Positions 1 to 8,128 of a stretch of 64,000 bases of DNA are shown piece after piece; positions within the stretch are counted from its first letter, which is position 1; each line of letters starts with the position of its first letter. A program made the translations under genes and the position numbers. Under the pieces are notes generated by a model. That model did not search any database. It had not been told where the DNA came from and was given only the letters and a program-made list of their open reading frames with translations. The stretch lies in NCBI GenBank assembly GCA_902793295.1, contig CADBDA010000008.1, positions 45,064 through 109,063 of the forward strand, written 5' to 3'. The DNA is from an uncultured Bacteroidota bacterium (GTDB lineage: Bacteria; Bacteroidota; Bacteroidia; Bacteroidales; P3).

Positions 1-1
1 C

Positions 2-319
2 GAGCAATTCCTCCCCGTAGCCCCTAAGGCCAACGGCGGGGGCACATCGCAAACACGCAACGACTATATCTACGAACCCGACAAGCAGCGTATACTGCAA
101 GAGATGATTCCGCTGACACTGCGTTCGCAGTTCTACCGCGTCGTCCTCGATTCGCTCGCCGCCGAACACGGCGCCCGCATGACCGCCATGCAGAAAGCCA
201 CCGACAACGCCACCGAGCTGCTCAAAGAGCTTCGTCTCAGCTATAACAAGGCTCGTCAGGCCGCCATCACCAACGAAATCATCGAAATTGTCAGCGGCTC
301 CGAAGCCCTTAAAGGATAA
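2..319 (+). CDS. atpG: ATP synthase F1 gamma subunit, C-terminal part (5' end outside window)
   Basis: The frame is open from the window edge and ends at a stop at 319, giving about 105 residues of the C-terminal half of the gamma subunit. This subunit is the central rotor shaft of F1 and couples proton or sodium flow in Fo to ATP synthesis on the cytoplasmic face. The terminal helix is diagnostic: RMTAMQKATDNATELL, then a LSYNKARQAAITNEI segment and an EIVSGSEAL end, which is the conserved gamma C-terminus that sits inside the alpha3beta3 ring. The first in-frame ATG at 104 is internal and not the real start. The rest of the atp operon presumably lies upstream. Confidence 0.93.
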   Translation, partial: EQFLPVAPKANGGGTSQTRNDYIYEPDKQRILQEMIPLTLRSQFYRVVLDSLAAEHGARMTAMQKATDNATELLKELRLSYNKARQAAITNEIIEIVSGSEALKG

Positions 320-324
320 AAAAA

Positions 325-370
325 CACTAACCTTAACACTAACCTTAACTGGCACAAACTGGTTAAGGTT
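325..370. repeat. 12-bp tandem repeat joined to an inverted repeat, atpG-MFS gap
   Basis: CACTAACCTTAA occurs twice head to tail (325-336 and 337-348). The end of the second copy pairs with GTTAAGGTT at 362-370, giving a 9-bp stem (341-349 with 362-370) and a 12-nt loop. The following bases are AT-rich but not a clean T-run, so this could be a weak atpG terminator or a small repetitive extragenic element. It lies just before the MFS start at 388. Confidence 0.6.
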
Positions 371-387
371 ATTTAATTTAAACAACA

Positions 388-1716
388 ATGCAAGAAAAGA
401 AAAACAGTTTGCCTTGGGTGGCGATAATCACCATGTTCTTCATGTTCGCCATGATATCGTTCGTTACCAACATGGCTGCGCCTTTTGGCAATATCTGGAA
501 AAACAACTACGAGTGGTCGGGCATGCTCGGCAACCTGATGAACTTTCTGGCCTACCTCATCATGGGCATTCCCGCCGGAAAACTGATGAGCCGCATCGGC
601 TATAAAAAGACCGCTTTAATTGCCCTTGCCGTCGGTTTTGTCGGCATGCTTATCCAGTACCTGTCCAGCCTTGTCGGTGCCGACGTGACCACGTTCAGCG
701 TCAAGGGTCAGCCTGTAATGCTCAATTTTGTCATCTACCTGCTGGGCGCTTTCGTTTGCGGGTTCTGCGTCTGCATGCTCAACACCGTTGTCAACCCCAT
801 GCTTAACCTGCTTGGCGGCGGCGGCAATCGTGGCAACCAGCTGATACAGACCGGCGGCACGCTCAATTCCCTCACCGGCACACTGACACCACTGCTGGTG
901 GGTGCCATGATTGGACAGGTCACTTCAACCACGGCCATGAGCGATGTGGCACCGCTGCTATTCATTGCCATGGGTGTCTTCGTTCTGGCCTTTGTCATCA
1001 TCTGCTTTGTGGCAATCCCCGAACCAAGAAGAATGGATGCTGCAGCCGAGAAACAGACAACCGCATTGGAAAACGGAAAGAAATACTCCGCTTGGAGCTT
1101 CCGCCATCTGGTACTCGGCGTGGTGGCCATATTCTTCTACGTGGGTCTGGAAGTCGGCATCCCCGGCGAACTGAATTTCTACCTTACCGACGACCCGATG
1201 TGCGGTGCCGCCATTGGCGGAGCCGTTGCAGCCATATACTGGTTGCTAATGATGGTAGGACGCGCCGTAAGCGCCACCATCAGCGGCAAAGTCTCAACAC
1301 GTGCGCAACTTGTGTTCGTCTCATGTCTGGCCATTGTACTCGTCATTGTAGCCATAATGGTGCCCGACAACGTGCGTGTTTCCATGCCTGGATACAGTGT
1401 CGCCGACGGCTTCGCAATGTTCCAAGTACCCATCAGCGCCCTTTTCCTGGTGCTATGCGGTCTTTGCACTTCGCTGATGTGGGGTGGCATCTTCAACCTC
1501 TCGGTTGAAGGTCTAGGCAAATATACAGAACAGGCCAGCGGCATCTTTATGATGATGGTGGTCGGCGGCGGTGTGATGCCGCTCATTCAGAACGCCATTG
1601 CCGGAAGCATCGGCTATATGGCCAGCTACTGGCTTATTGTCGCCATGCTTGCCTACATCCTTTTCTATGCTTTGGTAGGATCAAAGAATGTCAACAAAGA
1701 TATCCCGACCGAATAA
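388..1716 (+). CDS. MFS transporter, FucP-like sugar permease type
   Basis: A 442-residue polytopic inner-membrane protein with about 12 hydrophobic segments, the expected size for the major facilitator superfamily. The N-terminal half has the loop between TM2 and TM3 (GIPAGKLMSRIGYKKT, residues about 54-72), matching the MFS motif-A region with the conserved G and R/K residues. The layout resembles the FHS family of the FucP group, which import sugars by proton symport, but the substrate cannot be read from sequence. The central loop near residues 215-232 is charged, as usual between the two six-helix bundles. A strong terminator follows at 1740, so it is probably monocistronic. Confidence 0.85.
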   Translation: MQEKKNSLPWVAIITMFFMFAMISFVTNMAAPFGNIWKNNYEWSGMLGNLMNFLAYLIMGIPAGKLMSRIGYKKTALIALAVGFVGMLIQYLSSLVGADVTTFSVKGQPVMLNFVIYLLGAFVCGFCVCMLNTVVNPMLNLLGGGGNRGNQLIQTGGTLNSLTGTLTPLLVGAMIGQVTSTTAMSDVAPLLFIAMGVFVLAFVIICFVAIPEPRRMDAAAEKQTTALENGKKYSAWSFRHLVLGVVAIFFYVGLEVGIPGELNFYLTDDPMCGAAIGGAVAAIYWLLMMVGRAVSATISGKVSTRAQLVFVSCLAIVLVIVAIMVPDNVRVSMPGYSVADGFAMFQVPISALFLVLCGLCTSLMWGGIFNLSVEGLGKYTEQASGIFMMMVVGGGVMPLIQNAIAGSIGYMASYWLIVAMLAYILFYALVGSKNVNKDIPTE

Positions 1717-1739
1717 TCCCCTCCAACACAAACAGCAAA

Positions 1740-1778
1740 CGGGCCATCCTGATTTGATTAGGATGGCCCGTTTGTTTT
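1740..1778 (+). terminator. Rho-independent terminator after the MFS gene
   Basis: An 11-bp perfect GC-rich stem (1740-1750 with 1760-1770) with a 9-nt loop is followed by TTTGTTTT. It separates the MFS gene from the convergent C10 protease operon. In the other direction the T-run is poor. Confidence 0.9.
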
Positions 1779-1853
1779 ATGGGTTTTTCACCGTAAGATT
1801 CTCTGTAGCGGGGCATGCCCGTCTTGTAGGCTGCTTCAAGAAAAACAGGCGAA

Positions 1854-4043
1854 CTACCGCCCCACCACTAGCTTCTGGGCTCTGCTGAATGTCGGGGTGG
1901 AGACTTTGACAATGTACATTCCGGGAACGAGACCCTCAATATCGGTCGTTTGGTCCGAGACGGAGAACTGTCTGACGAGCAGGCCTCCCATGTCATATAC
2001 TTGTAACACGGCGACATCGCTCAACCCGGGAAGTGTCACCCGCACCTTGCCTTTAGCAGGATTGGGACTTAGCAGTACTTCAAACTCCGACGGCGACACC
2101 TCCTCGATACCCACGCCGTCCCAGGTGAAACGACCTTCAATCATCCAGCTGAACAACGAAGAGGCGTTCAGCGAATGAAGGTCCTCGCCGGCAAGCAGAC
2201 CGTTGGGATTGCCCCCGTAGATGGAGAAAACTCCCGGTGTGTCGACATCGGTGCACTTGAGCACAATCCATAGCGACTCGGTACCGTCGACGGCAACCGG
2301 CTGGCTCAGATGGTGGGTGTAGAAAGTATAAGCATAGTCTAGACTGTCGAAGAAGGTGGCTTGATAGGCAACTGCCTCGGGATGGTCAGTGCCTGTATAG
2401 ACCGTGAGGGTATGCGTGCCCGCCTTGCGACCCATAAAGACGACATCAGAAAGCAGCTGATGGTTGCGGAGTGAAGCTGCAGGCAACTTGATACCCCATA
2501 TTGTGTCGGAACCCAAGCCCGGTGTGACGTTGGAGGCTCGGTTCATGGAATTGTCGCAAGTGAAGTAACGCATGGTGTCGCATCTCATGGGGGCAAATTG
2601 GGCGGTGAAACTGACTTCTCCGCCAGTGGCGACGGTGACACGGGGGTTGTACTTGCAGCCGTCGCTCCACTGCACAAAACGGGTCCACTCGTTGGTGGCG
2701 GTGGCAAGCATCGTGATGGTGTCGCCAAAGGAATAGCTGCCACTGCCGGTCACGATACCGTCGGCAGCACTGGCGCCACGGATGCCCTCCACCGTAGCGT
2801 TCACCGTAGTCTGTCCCACGGTGTCCCATCCGTTATAGGGCTCGATACCTATGGTGGCTGTGGCGAAAAGGTTGAAATTGTAATCGTTCGGGTTGAGGTT
2901 GGTGATACGGAAATCGCCATCGGCGTTACCGCCCCAACCCCAGTTAAGATGGTAAAGGCCGTAGGTGTTGTATCCGTCAATGACGAAGGCGTGTCCCGCC
3001 TGCTTCTCGTCATAACCCGCATAGAGGATCGGACGACCATTGTTGAGCTCATTTTTCATCAAAGCTTTCCATTCATCAGTGGTGTAATCAATACAGAAAG
3101 CGGTCCATACATAGGGACTGTACTTGAAATTGTATTTGAAAGCATTCTCCGACGAGGGCTCGCCACCATATCCGTAGCTGGCGGTCTTTCCACCACTACC
3201 ATTGGCGCTATAGTCCATGCTGACGGCCACTCCGATGTGGTAAATCAGGGTGGCGACAGCGTTAATCTGCGCATCGCTACTATTGGCATTGAGGGCTGTG
3301 GGCATGCTGTCCCATTGGTAATCGACATTGTAGTCGGCACTCAACTCGCCCAACCGCCGGTGGGTGTAGGTACAGTTGCCATAACCGGTGGCAGGGTGGT
3401 TGAAAAATTTCATTATCTGCGCAGTGGCGGTGGCGGTGCAACCGCACACGGCACGTCCATGGTTGGCGCTGTCGTAGGGACACAAAGCATTGTAATAGGG
3501 ACTCTGGTTCCACGTGGTAGTGAGAAACGGACCCACAGTGGCTTTGACTGCTGGGGGAACTTCACCTGAAAGCAAACTTTTCCACTGTCTTTGTGCTTCG
3601 GTGCAGGATTTGGCATGGTTGCGGTTATGTTGTATTTCCAGCTCATAACCATGCAACCAGGCCCGCACATGATCCGGCAATGCAGCAGGATCGAACGGGT
3701 TGTTCAACGAATAACCAAGAATAGGATCGGTGTTGTCGTCGGCCGACACCAGCACAAATCCACGTCCGCCATTGAAGGTGAATGTGTAGAACTCGGCGAA
3801 CGGCGTGGAGGCACTGATGTCCACCATATCCTCCTTGCCGGCATTGTAACCTGCAGACTGCAGGAAGGTCTGGGCTGCCTTGCGTGCCGACTGCACATCG
3901 ACAGGGGCAGAAGTCGCAGATTGCATGCCGAACAGCAACATAACGAGGAGAAAGATGGAGGGAAGCTTTGAAATTGGAAAAGCGAAAATCGACAATCGGG
4001 ATGCTTCGCCTCGGGGCTGGTTTTGGTGTTTACAGATTATCAT
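1854..4043 (-). CDS. Secreted C10 (streptopain-type) cysteine protease with T9SS sorting domain
   Basis: A 729-residue protein. A long basic N-terminus precedes a hydrophobic core (about 28-46) that looks like a signal peptide. A Spi/streptopain prodomain follows (about 49-137), then a C10 catalytic domain with the nucleophile Cys202 in GCTATATAQIMKF, His351 in GHAFVIDGYN and the NWGWGG loop at 367-372. Next are an InlB B-repeat-like module (about 415-483), a beta-sandwich region and a type A T9SS C-terminal domain (about 656-729, SPNPAKGKVRV to QKLVVGR). Known C10 enzymes are secreted zymogens such as streptopain and periodontain. It starts 44 bp after the upstream C10 gene stop, so the two are probably co-transcribed. 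The 27-residue n-region is unusually long, but no better start exists. Confidence 0.92.
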   Translation of the reverse strand: MIICKHQNQPRGEASRLSIFAFPISKLPSIFLLVMLLFGMQSATSAPVDVQSARKAAQTFLQSAGYNAGKEDMVDISASTPFAEFYTFTFNGGRGFVLVSADDNTDPILGYSLNNPFDPAALPDHVRAWLHGYELEIQHNRNHAKSCTEAQRQWKSLLSGEVPPAVKATVGPFLTTTWNQSPYYNALCPYDSANHGRAVCGCTATATAQIMKFFNHPATGYGNCTYTHRRLGELSADYNVDYQWDSMPTALNANSSDAQINAVATLIYHIGVAVSMDYSANGSGGKTASYGYGGEPSSENAFKYNFKYSPYVWTAFCIDYTTDEWKALMKNELNNGRPILYAGYDEKQAGHAFVIDGYNTYGLYHLNWGWGGNADGDFRITNLNPNDYNFNLFATATIGIEPYNGWDTVGQTTVNATVEGIRGASAADGIVTGSGSYSFGDTITMLATATNEWTRFVQWSDGCKYNPRVTVATGGEVSFTAQFAPMRCDTMRYFTCDNSMNRASNVTPGLGSDTIWGIKLPAASLRNHQLLSDVVFMGRKAGTHTLTVYTGTDHPEAVAYQATFFDSLDYAYTFYTHHLSQPVAVDGTESLWIVLKCTDVDTPGVFSIYGGNPNGLLAGEDLHSLNASSLFSWMIEGRFTWDGVGIEEVSPSEFEVLLSPNPAKGKVRVTLPGLSDVAVLQVYDMGGLLVRQFSVSDQTTDIEGLVPGMYIVKVSTPTFSRAQKLVVGR

Positions 4044-4087
4044 AAGTCAAATTGAATTAAAAAATCACGAATGGTTATTACGGATTC

Positions 4088-6913
4088 CTAACGGGTGACG
4101 ACGAGTTTGAGGAGCGTGGCGGCATCGGGGGTGGCGACACGAAGAAGATAAACTCCGGGTGCGACGCCGTCCAACGAGAGCGACAGGGGCGACGACGGCA
4201 CATCCCACTGACGAAGCACACGTCCGTCGAGACTCAACAGCTGCAGACTGCGCACCGCAGCACCTGCTGTCCATTCGACAACCGCGCGGTCGGAGGCGGG
4301 ATTGGGGTACAGGGTTAGCCCCAGGGCGTCGGCATGCTGAATGGCGGCTGCTTTCTGGAACAGGGCCACAAAATTGCTGTCGGCTTCGACCACGACGGCA
4401 CGCGGATTGCTCTGGTCGCCATCGCGCCAGCCAACAAACTGATAGCCTTCCGCAGGGGTAGCCTCGAGCCATGCCGTATCGTGCCAAGCATAGGTACCCG
4501 CCCCGGTGACGCTGCCACCATCGGCAGGTTCGGAGGTGACTGTGAACTCGAATGTCTCGACCGCATAGACAGCTCGTATGGTGGCCGACGCGGTGGTCAG
4601 CCAGCTCAGATGGTAAGTCAGCTGCTCGTCATCGAGTGCCTCCATCTGGTTACGGCAGTCGGCACCATTGATATAGAAATGCTCCAAAAGATTGTGCGGC
4701 TGGAGGGTGATATAGATATGAAGTTCGCTGCTGTCGTCGACCGTCAGCTGCTGACCGCAAAGGGAAGCATCGCCTTGAGGCACCGTGTCGAGACGACCGG
4801 TGCCTGTGCCCTCGCAGAGGAACTGGAGGGTGTGGCGCGGACGCACACGTACCTGAAGGGTGTCGGTGACAGAGTGGTTGCCGGCAGTGGCAGTGCAACA
4901 GACCTGGTAAATGCCCGGCAGCGACCAGCTGAGGGCGACACTGTTACCGGTGGCGGTGGCGGGAGTGGCTCCCGGCATCTGCCATTGGAAGGGCGACTGG
5001 GAAACGCCGGTGGCGGTATAGCTGTGCGACTGGCCCACGAGGACTTCGGTGGGGCCGCTGACCGACACCTCCGGCTGGATGTCGGACTGGGAAAAGATGG
5101 CCCGAATCATCCAACTGTAGTCCCACGTGGCGCTGATACTGTTGAGCGAGGAGGACCAGAGAAGAGCATCGCTGTTGCCACTGTTGTAGGTCATAGCGGC
5201 AGGATAATTGACATCGCTGCAAACAAAGACAATCCACAACGGCTGGGTGCCACTGACCGACACGGGAGTGGAGAGCGTGAAGGTGTTCCAGCTGTCGGAC
5301 TGGGCTTCACCGATGGTGTAGGTCTCTGTGTATTCCAAACCCGAAGAATAGGTGCTACCCACATGGACACGCAGTGTATAGGTGCCTGGAGTGGCGACAT
5401 AGAGCTGCACCTTCTCCAAATCGTGGTTGGGCGTGAGCACAGATGCGGGGAACTTGACGCCCCATCGGCGAGTGCTGAGCGTGGAACCGCCCAGACTGGT
5501 CTGATGATAGTTCCCGGTACAGTAGGACAACGTGTCGCCCGAAAGGGCCTCGAAAACGGCAGTAAAGGACAGATTGCCACCAGTGGCGATGAACTGGCGT
5601 GGATTGACTTTGGAACCGTCGCTCCAACGGTTGAAACGGCAACCGCTGGATGCGGTGGCCCTGAGCGTGACGGTATCGCCAAACTGATAGGTGGCGCCAC
5701 CTGTGACCGACCCCAAACTGTTGTCGTTGGCAACGACCGTCACCACCGAAGTGGCGCTGGTGCTGAAGGCATTGTTGGGACGGATTCCGATGACAGCGGC
5801 ATTGGAAAGGTTGTAGCTGTGCGAAGAGTTGCCGCCCGTGCCGCCAGCTGCGGGGTTCAGGCTGCCGATGGCATAATAGCCGTCGCAATAGCCTCCCCAT
5901 CCCCAGTTGACATGGAACTGGCTGCTGTTGTTATAGCCGTCGAGGACAAAGGCATGTCCGCCTGAAGTGTCGTGACCCGAATAGAGCACCGGACGGTTGC
6001 TGTCAAGCTCGGTCTTGAGCATCTGAATCCACTGCGCATCGCTCCAGTCGGCACGTCTCACGCTATGAAGGTCCGGACTGTATTTGAAAAAATTCTTCAA
6101 GGCATTCTCTGCCGAATAGTCGTCAAGATCGCTTCCAACTGTGGCGGCACCCGACGAATTCTTATGATAGTTCATCTCGACAGCAACACCCACATGGAAT
6201 ATCAGCGTCGCAACAGCATTAAGCTGGGTGGACGTGCTGTAAGCATTAAGACTGTTGGGCATATTGGTCCAGTTGTAGGTGGTGGCTCCAAAATTGGCAC
6301 TGACCGTTCCACAATTGGTAGTGCTATAACTATGCGAACCGTAACCGGTGGTCGGATAGTTCCAATATTTCATAATCTGGGCAGTGGCGGTGGCAGTGCA
6401 ACCGGTGACGCTGCGGCCGTTCTGAACATTGTCGTACGGGCAGAGATTGTTGTAGTAGGGGCTTTGGTTCCAGGTGGTGGACAGGAGGGGCGCCACAGTT
6501 GACTTGCAACTGCGCATTTGAGGCTTGCTGCCGTTGTCGTGGACCTTGCAGAAGGCTATCTGGCTTTCGTAGTCCGCCAGCCAATCCATGATGTGGGCAG
6601 GCATGCGGTCGATACGGAACGCATTGTCGGTGGAATAGGCCAGAATGGGCAACACACAGTCGTCGGCCGAAACGAGGATGAAGCCTTCGTTGTCCTCCCG
6701 GGCAGCGGATGTGGTGAAGGTGAAGACATAGAATTCTCGGAAAGGCGTGGTGGACGTGATGTCGGTAAATTCGACGACACTGCAACCTTTGCCGTTCAGA
6801 AATTCGGAAGCGATGGCACGGGCACGCGCGTTATCAACAGGGTGGGCCCACAGCACAATAGTCATGGTCAGTGCCACCAGAAGCGAAAGTAATTGTTTCA
6901 TAGCAGTCTGCAT
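4088..6913 (-). CDS. Secreted C10 cysteine protease, multidomain, with T9SS sorting domain
   Basis: A 941-residue paralogue of the next gene. A signal peptide (Met1 or Met5, cleavage near residue 23) is followed by a Spi prodomain (about 25-120) and a C10 catalytic domain with Cys172 in TGCTATATAQIMKYW, His320 in GGHAFVLDGYN and NWGWGG near 336-341. After it come an InlB B-repeat-like module (390-455), a jelly-roll-like stretch, a PKD-like domain (about 615-690), a second InlB-like module (788-853) and a T9SS type A C-terminal domain (about 866-941). The two extra modules compared with the 729-residue neighbour may help substrate or surface binding. It is the first gene of the operon and has a good promoter at 6992-7024. 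Host-protein or dietary-protein degradation is inferred from the family. Confidence 0.93.
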   Translation of the reverse strand: MQTAMKQLLSLLVALTMTIVLWAHPVDNARARAIASEFLNGKGCSVVEFTDITSTTPFREFYVFTFTTSAAREDNEGFILVSADDCVLPILAYSTDNAFRIDRMPAHIMDWLADYESQIAFCKVHDNGSKPQMRSCKSTVAPLLSTTWNQSPYYNNLCPYDNVQNGRSVTGCTATATAQIMKYWNYPTTGYGSHSYSTTNCGTVSANFGATTYNWTNMPNSLNAYSTSTQLNAVATLIFHVGVAVEMNYHKNSSGAATVGSDLDDYSAENALKNFFKYSPDLHSVRRADWSDAQWIQMLKTELDSNRPVLYSGHDTSGGHAFVLDGYNNSSQFHVNWGWGGYCDGYYAIGSLNPAAGGTGGNSSHSYNLSNAAVIGIRPNNAFSTSATSVVTVVANDNSLGSVTGGATYQFGDTVTLRATASSGCRFNRWSDGSKVNPRQFIATGGNLSFTAVFEALSGDTLSYCTGNYHQTSLGGSTLSTRRWGVKFPASVLTPNHDLEKVQLYVATPGTYTLRVHVGSTYSSGLEYTETYTIGEAQSDSWNTFTLSTPVSVSGTQPLWIVFVCSDVNYPAAMTYNSGNSDALLWSSSLNSISATWDYSWMIRAIFSQSDIQPEVSVSGPTEVLVGQSHSYTATGVSQSPFQWQMPGATPATATGNSVALSWSLPGIYQVCCTATAGNHSVTDTLQVRVRPRHTLQFLCEGTGTGRLDTVPQGDASLCGQQLTVDDSSELHIYITLQPHNLLEHFYINGADCRNQMEALDDEQLTYHLSWLTTASATIRAVYAVETFEFTVTSEPADGGSVTGAGTYAWHDTAWLEATPAEGYQFVGWRDGDQSNPRAVVVEADSNFVALFQKAAAIQHADALGLTLYPNPASDRAVVEWTAGAAVRSLQLLSLDGRVLRQWDVPSSPLSLSLDGVAPGVYLLRVATPDAATLLKLVVTR

Positions 6914-6991
6914 TTGAACAAAATAGTATTATATTAATAATTAATTCATTATATGGCGGACAATCAAAGCCGTTGCCGCGTGATTGAGACT

Positions 6992-7024
6992 GCAAAACTA
7001 CGTATTTTTTTGGATTGGCGCAAG
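6992..7024 (-). promoter_or_regulatory. Bacteroidota-type promoter for the C10 protease operon
   Basis: On the minus strand a TTG element at 7021-7023 is followed, 20 nt later, by TAGTTTTG at 6993-7000. This matches the sigma-ABfr consensus TTTG-N19-TAnnTTTG closely. It leaves a leader of about 75 nt before the 941-residue gene. Confidence 0.65.
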
Positions 7025-7038
7025 TTTTACAATTTTTG
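7009..7038 (+). promoter_or_regulatory. Probable queF promoter, divergent from the C10 promoter
   Basis: TTTG at 7009-7012, then 18 nt, then AATTTTTG at 7031-7038. The -7 element differs from TAnnTTTG at one position. It overlaps the divergent minus-strand promoter, so the two promoters share the same 45 bp. Confidence 0.5.
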
Positions 7039-7087
7039 CGCCTTTTTGACGTTACAAGCATAAAGAACTCAAACAACCCACCATCCA

Positions 7088-7567
7088 ATGAACAGAGAAC
7101 AGGATCATCTGAAAGCGCTGGGTCACAAGACCGAATACAGCACCGACTACGCACCCGAAGTGCTGGAGACCTTCGAAAACCGCCACACGGAAAACGACTA
7201 CTGGGTGGAATTCCTCTGCCCGGAATTCACTTCGCTGTGTCCCATCACAGGCCAGCCCGACTTTGCCGAAATCATCATCCGCTACATTCCCGACCGCCGC
7301 ATGGTGGAGAGCAAGAGTCTGAAACTGTACCTTTTCTCGTTCCGCGACCATGGCGACTTCCACGAGGATTGTGTAAACATCATCATGAAGGACCTCATCA
7401 AACTGATGGAGCCTCGCTATATCGAGGTCATCGGCAACTTCACGCCCAGAGGGGGAATCGCCATCCATCCCTTTGCCAACTACGGGGCTCCTGGCACCAG
7501 TTACGAACAGCTGGCACATCACAGGCTATGGAACTACAACCCCGCGTGCGGCAACACACCTGCCTAA
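7088..7567 (+). CDS. queF: NADPH-dependent 7-cyano-7-deazaguanine reductase
   Basis: A 159-residue cytosolic enzyme of the short, unimodular QueF type (the Bacillus form is similar in length). It reduces preQ0 to preQ1 with NADPH, the last free-base step before insertion into tRNA on the way to queuosine. Catalytic residues are visible: the thioimide-forming Cys51 and Asp58 in [13 protein letters not shown], and the FHED segment (His92, Glu93) that binds substrate. It is a member of the T-fold superfamily. No other queuosine gene is nearby. The next gene is convergent. Confidence 0.95.
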   Translation: MNREQDHLKALGHKTEYSTDYAPEVLETFENRHTENDYWVEFLCPEFTSLCPITGQPDFAEIIIRYIPDRRMVESKSLKLYLFSFRDHGDFHEDCVNIIMKDLIKLMEPRYIEVIGNFTPRGGIAIHPFANYGAPGTSYEQLAHHRLWNYNPACGNTPA

Positions 7568-7633
7568 ACAGGTAGTTACAAACTACTGCAAAGCATGCAT
7601 ATCTCTTTTGGCCAGTCTTGTGATTGAAAACTG

Positions 7634-8128
7634 TCAGAAAAGCGCTTTGACCACCATCACGATGGCGAAGATGGCATAGGCCAACTTGAGACCCGTCCCG
7701 GTCAGGAAACCCAAGAAGGCTCCCCAAGCGGCTTTCAGGGCTTCGTGGAACTCCTTACCGCCTATCAGTTCTCCCACCAAAGCTCCCGCAAAGGGCCAGA
7801 ACACCACACCTAGCAGCCCTTGCGGACCAAAGGGCAATCCTACAATAGAGATCACCAGTCCGATATTGCAACCCCGCACGCCCGCTTTGCTGCCTCCATG
7901 CCGCTTGGTGAAATACGAGGGCACAATATAGTCCATTACAGTGATGACCACCGCTACTGCCGCTGTGGACACCAGAAAAAGTGTGGTGAAGTCGACTCCT
8001 GCGGTCAGATGGAGCAACAGCAGGCCTGCCCAACTGAAGGGGGGACCCGCCAAGCCTGGCACCACCGACCCCACCACTCCGATGACCACCAGAAGAATGG
8101 CCAAAACAATTAGCACGGTATTCATCAT
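7634..8128 (-). CDS. DUF456 family small membrane protein
   Basis: About 164 residues and very hydrophobic. It opens with a glycine-rich membrane segment (GVVGSVVPGLAGPPFSWAG), typical of DUF456, and has a second glycine-rich pair near GALVGELIGG in its C-terminal half. The family is widespread and has no established function. The start is placed at the ATG at 8128, which overlaps the stop of the upstream LtaS-like gene; the longer reading from 8149 would begin inside that gene. The overlap indicates translational coupling and co-transcription with the phosphotransferase, so a cell-envelope role is possible but inferred. Confidence 0.8.
   Translation of the reverse strand: MMNTVLIVLAILLVVIGVVGSVVPGLAGPPFSWAGLLLLHLTAGVDFTTLFLVSTAAVAVVITVMDYIVPSYFTKRHGGSKAGVRGCNIGLVISIVGLPFGPQGLLGVVFWPFAGALVGELIGGKEFHEALKAAWGAFLGFLTGTGLKLAYAIFAIVMVVKALF

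Noticed and set aside
4334..5965. 543-codon plus-strand frame opposite the larger C10 protease
   Set aside because: A shadow of the minus-strand gene; its composition follows the codon pattern of the protease.
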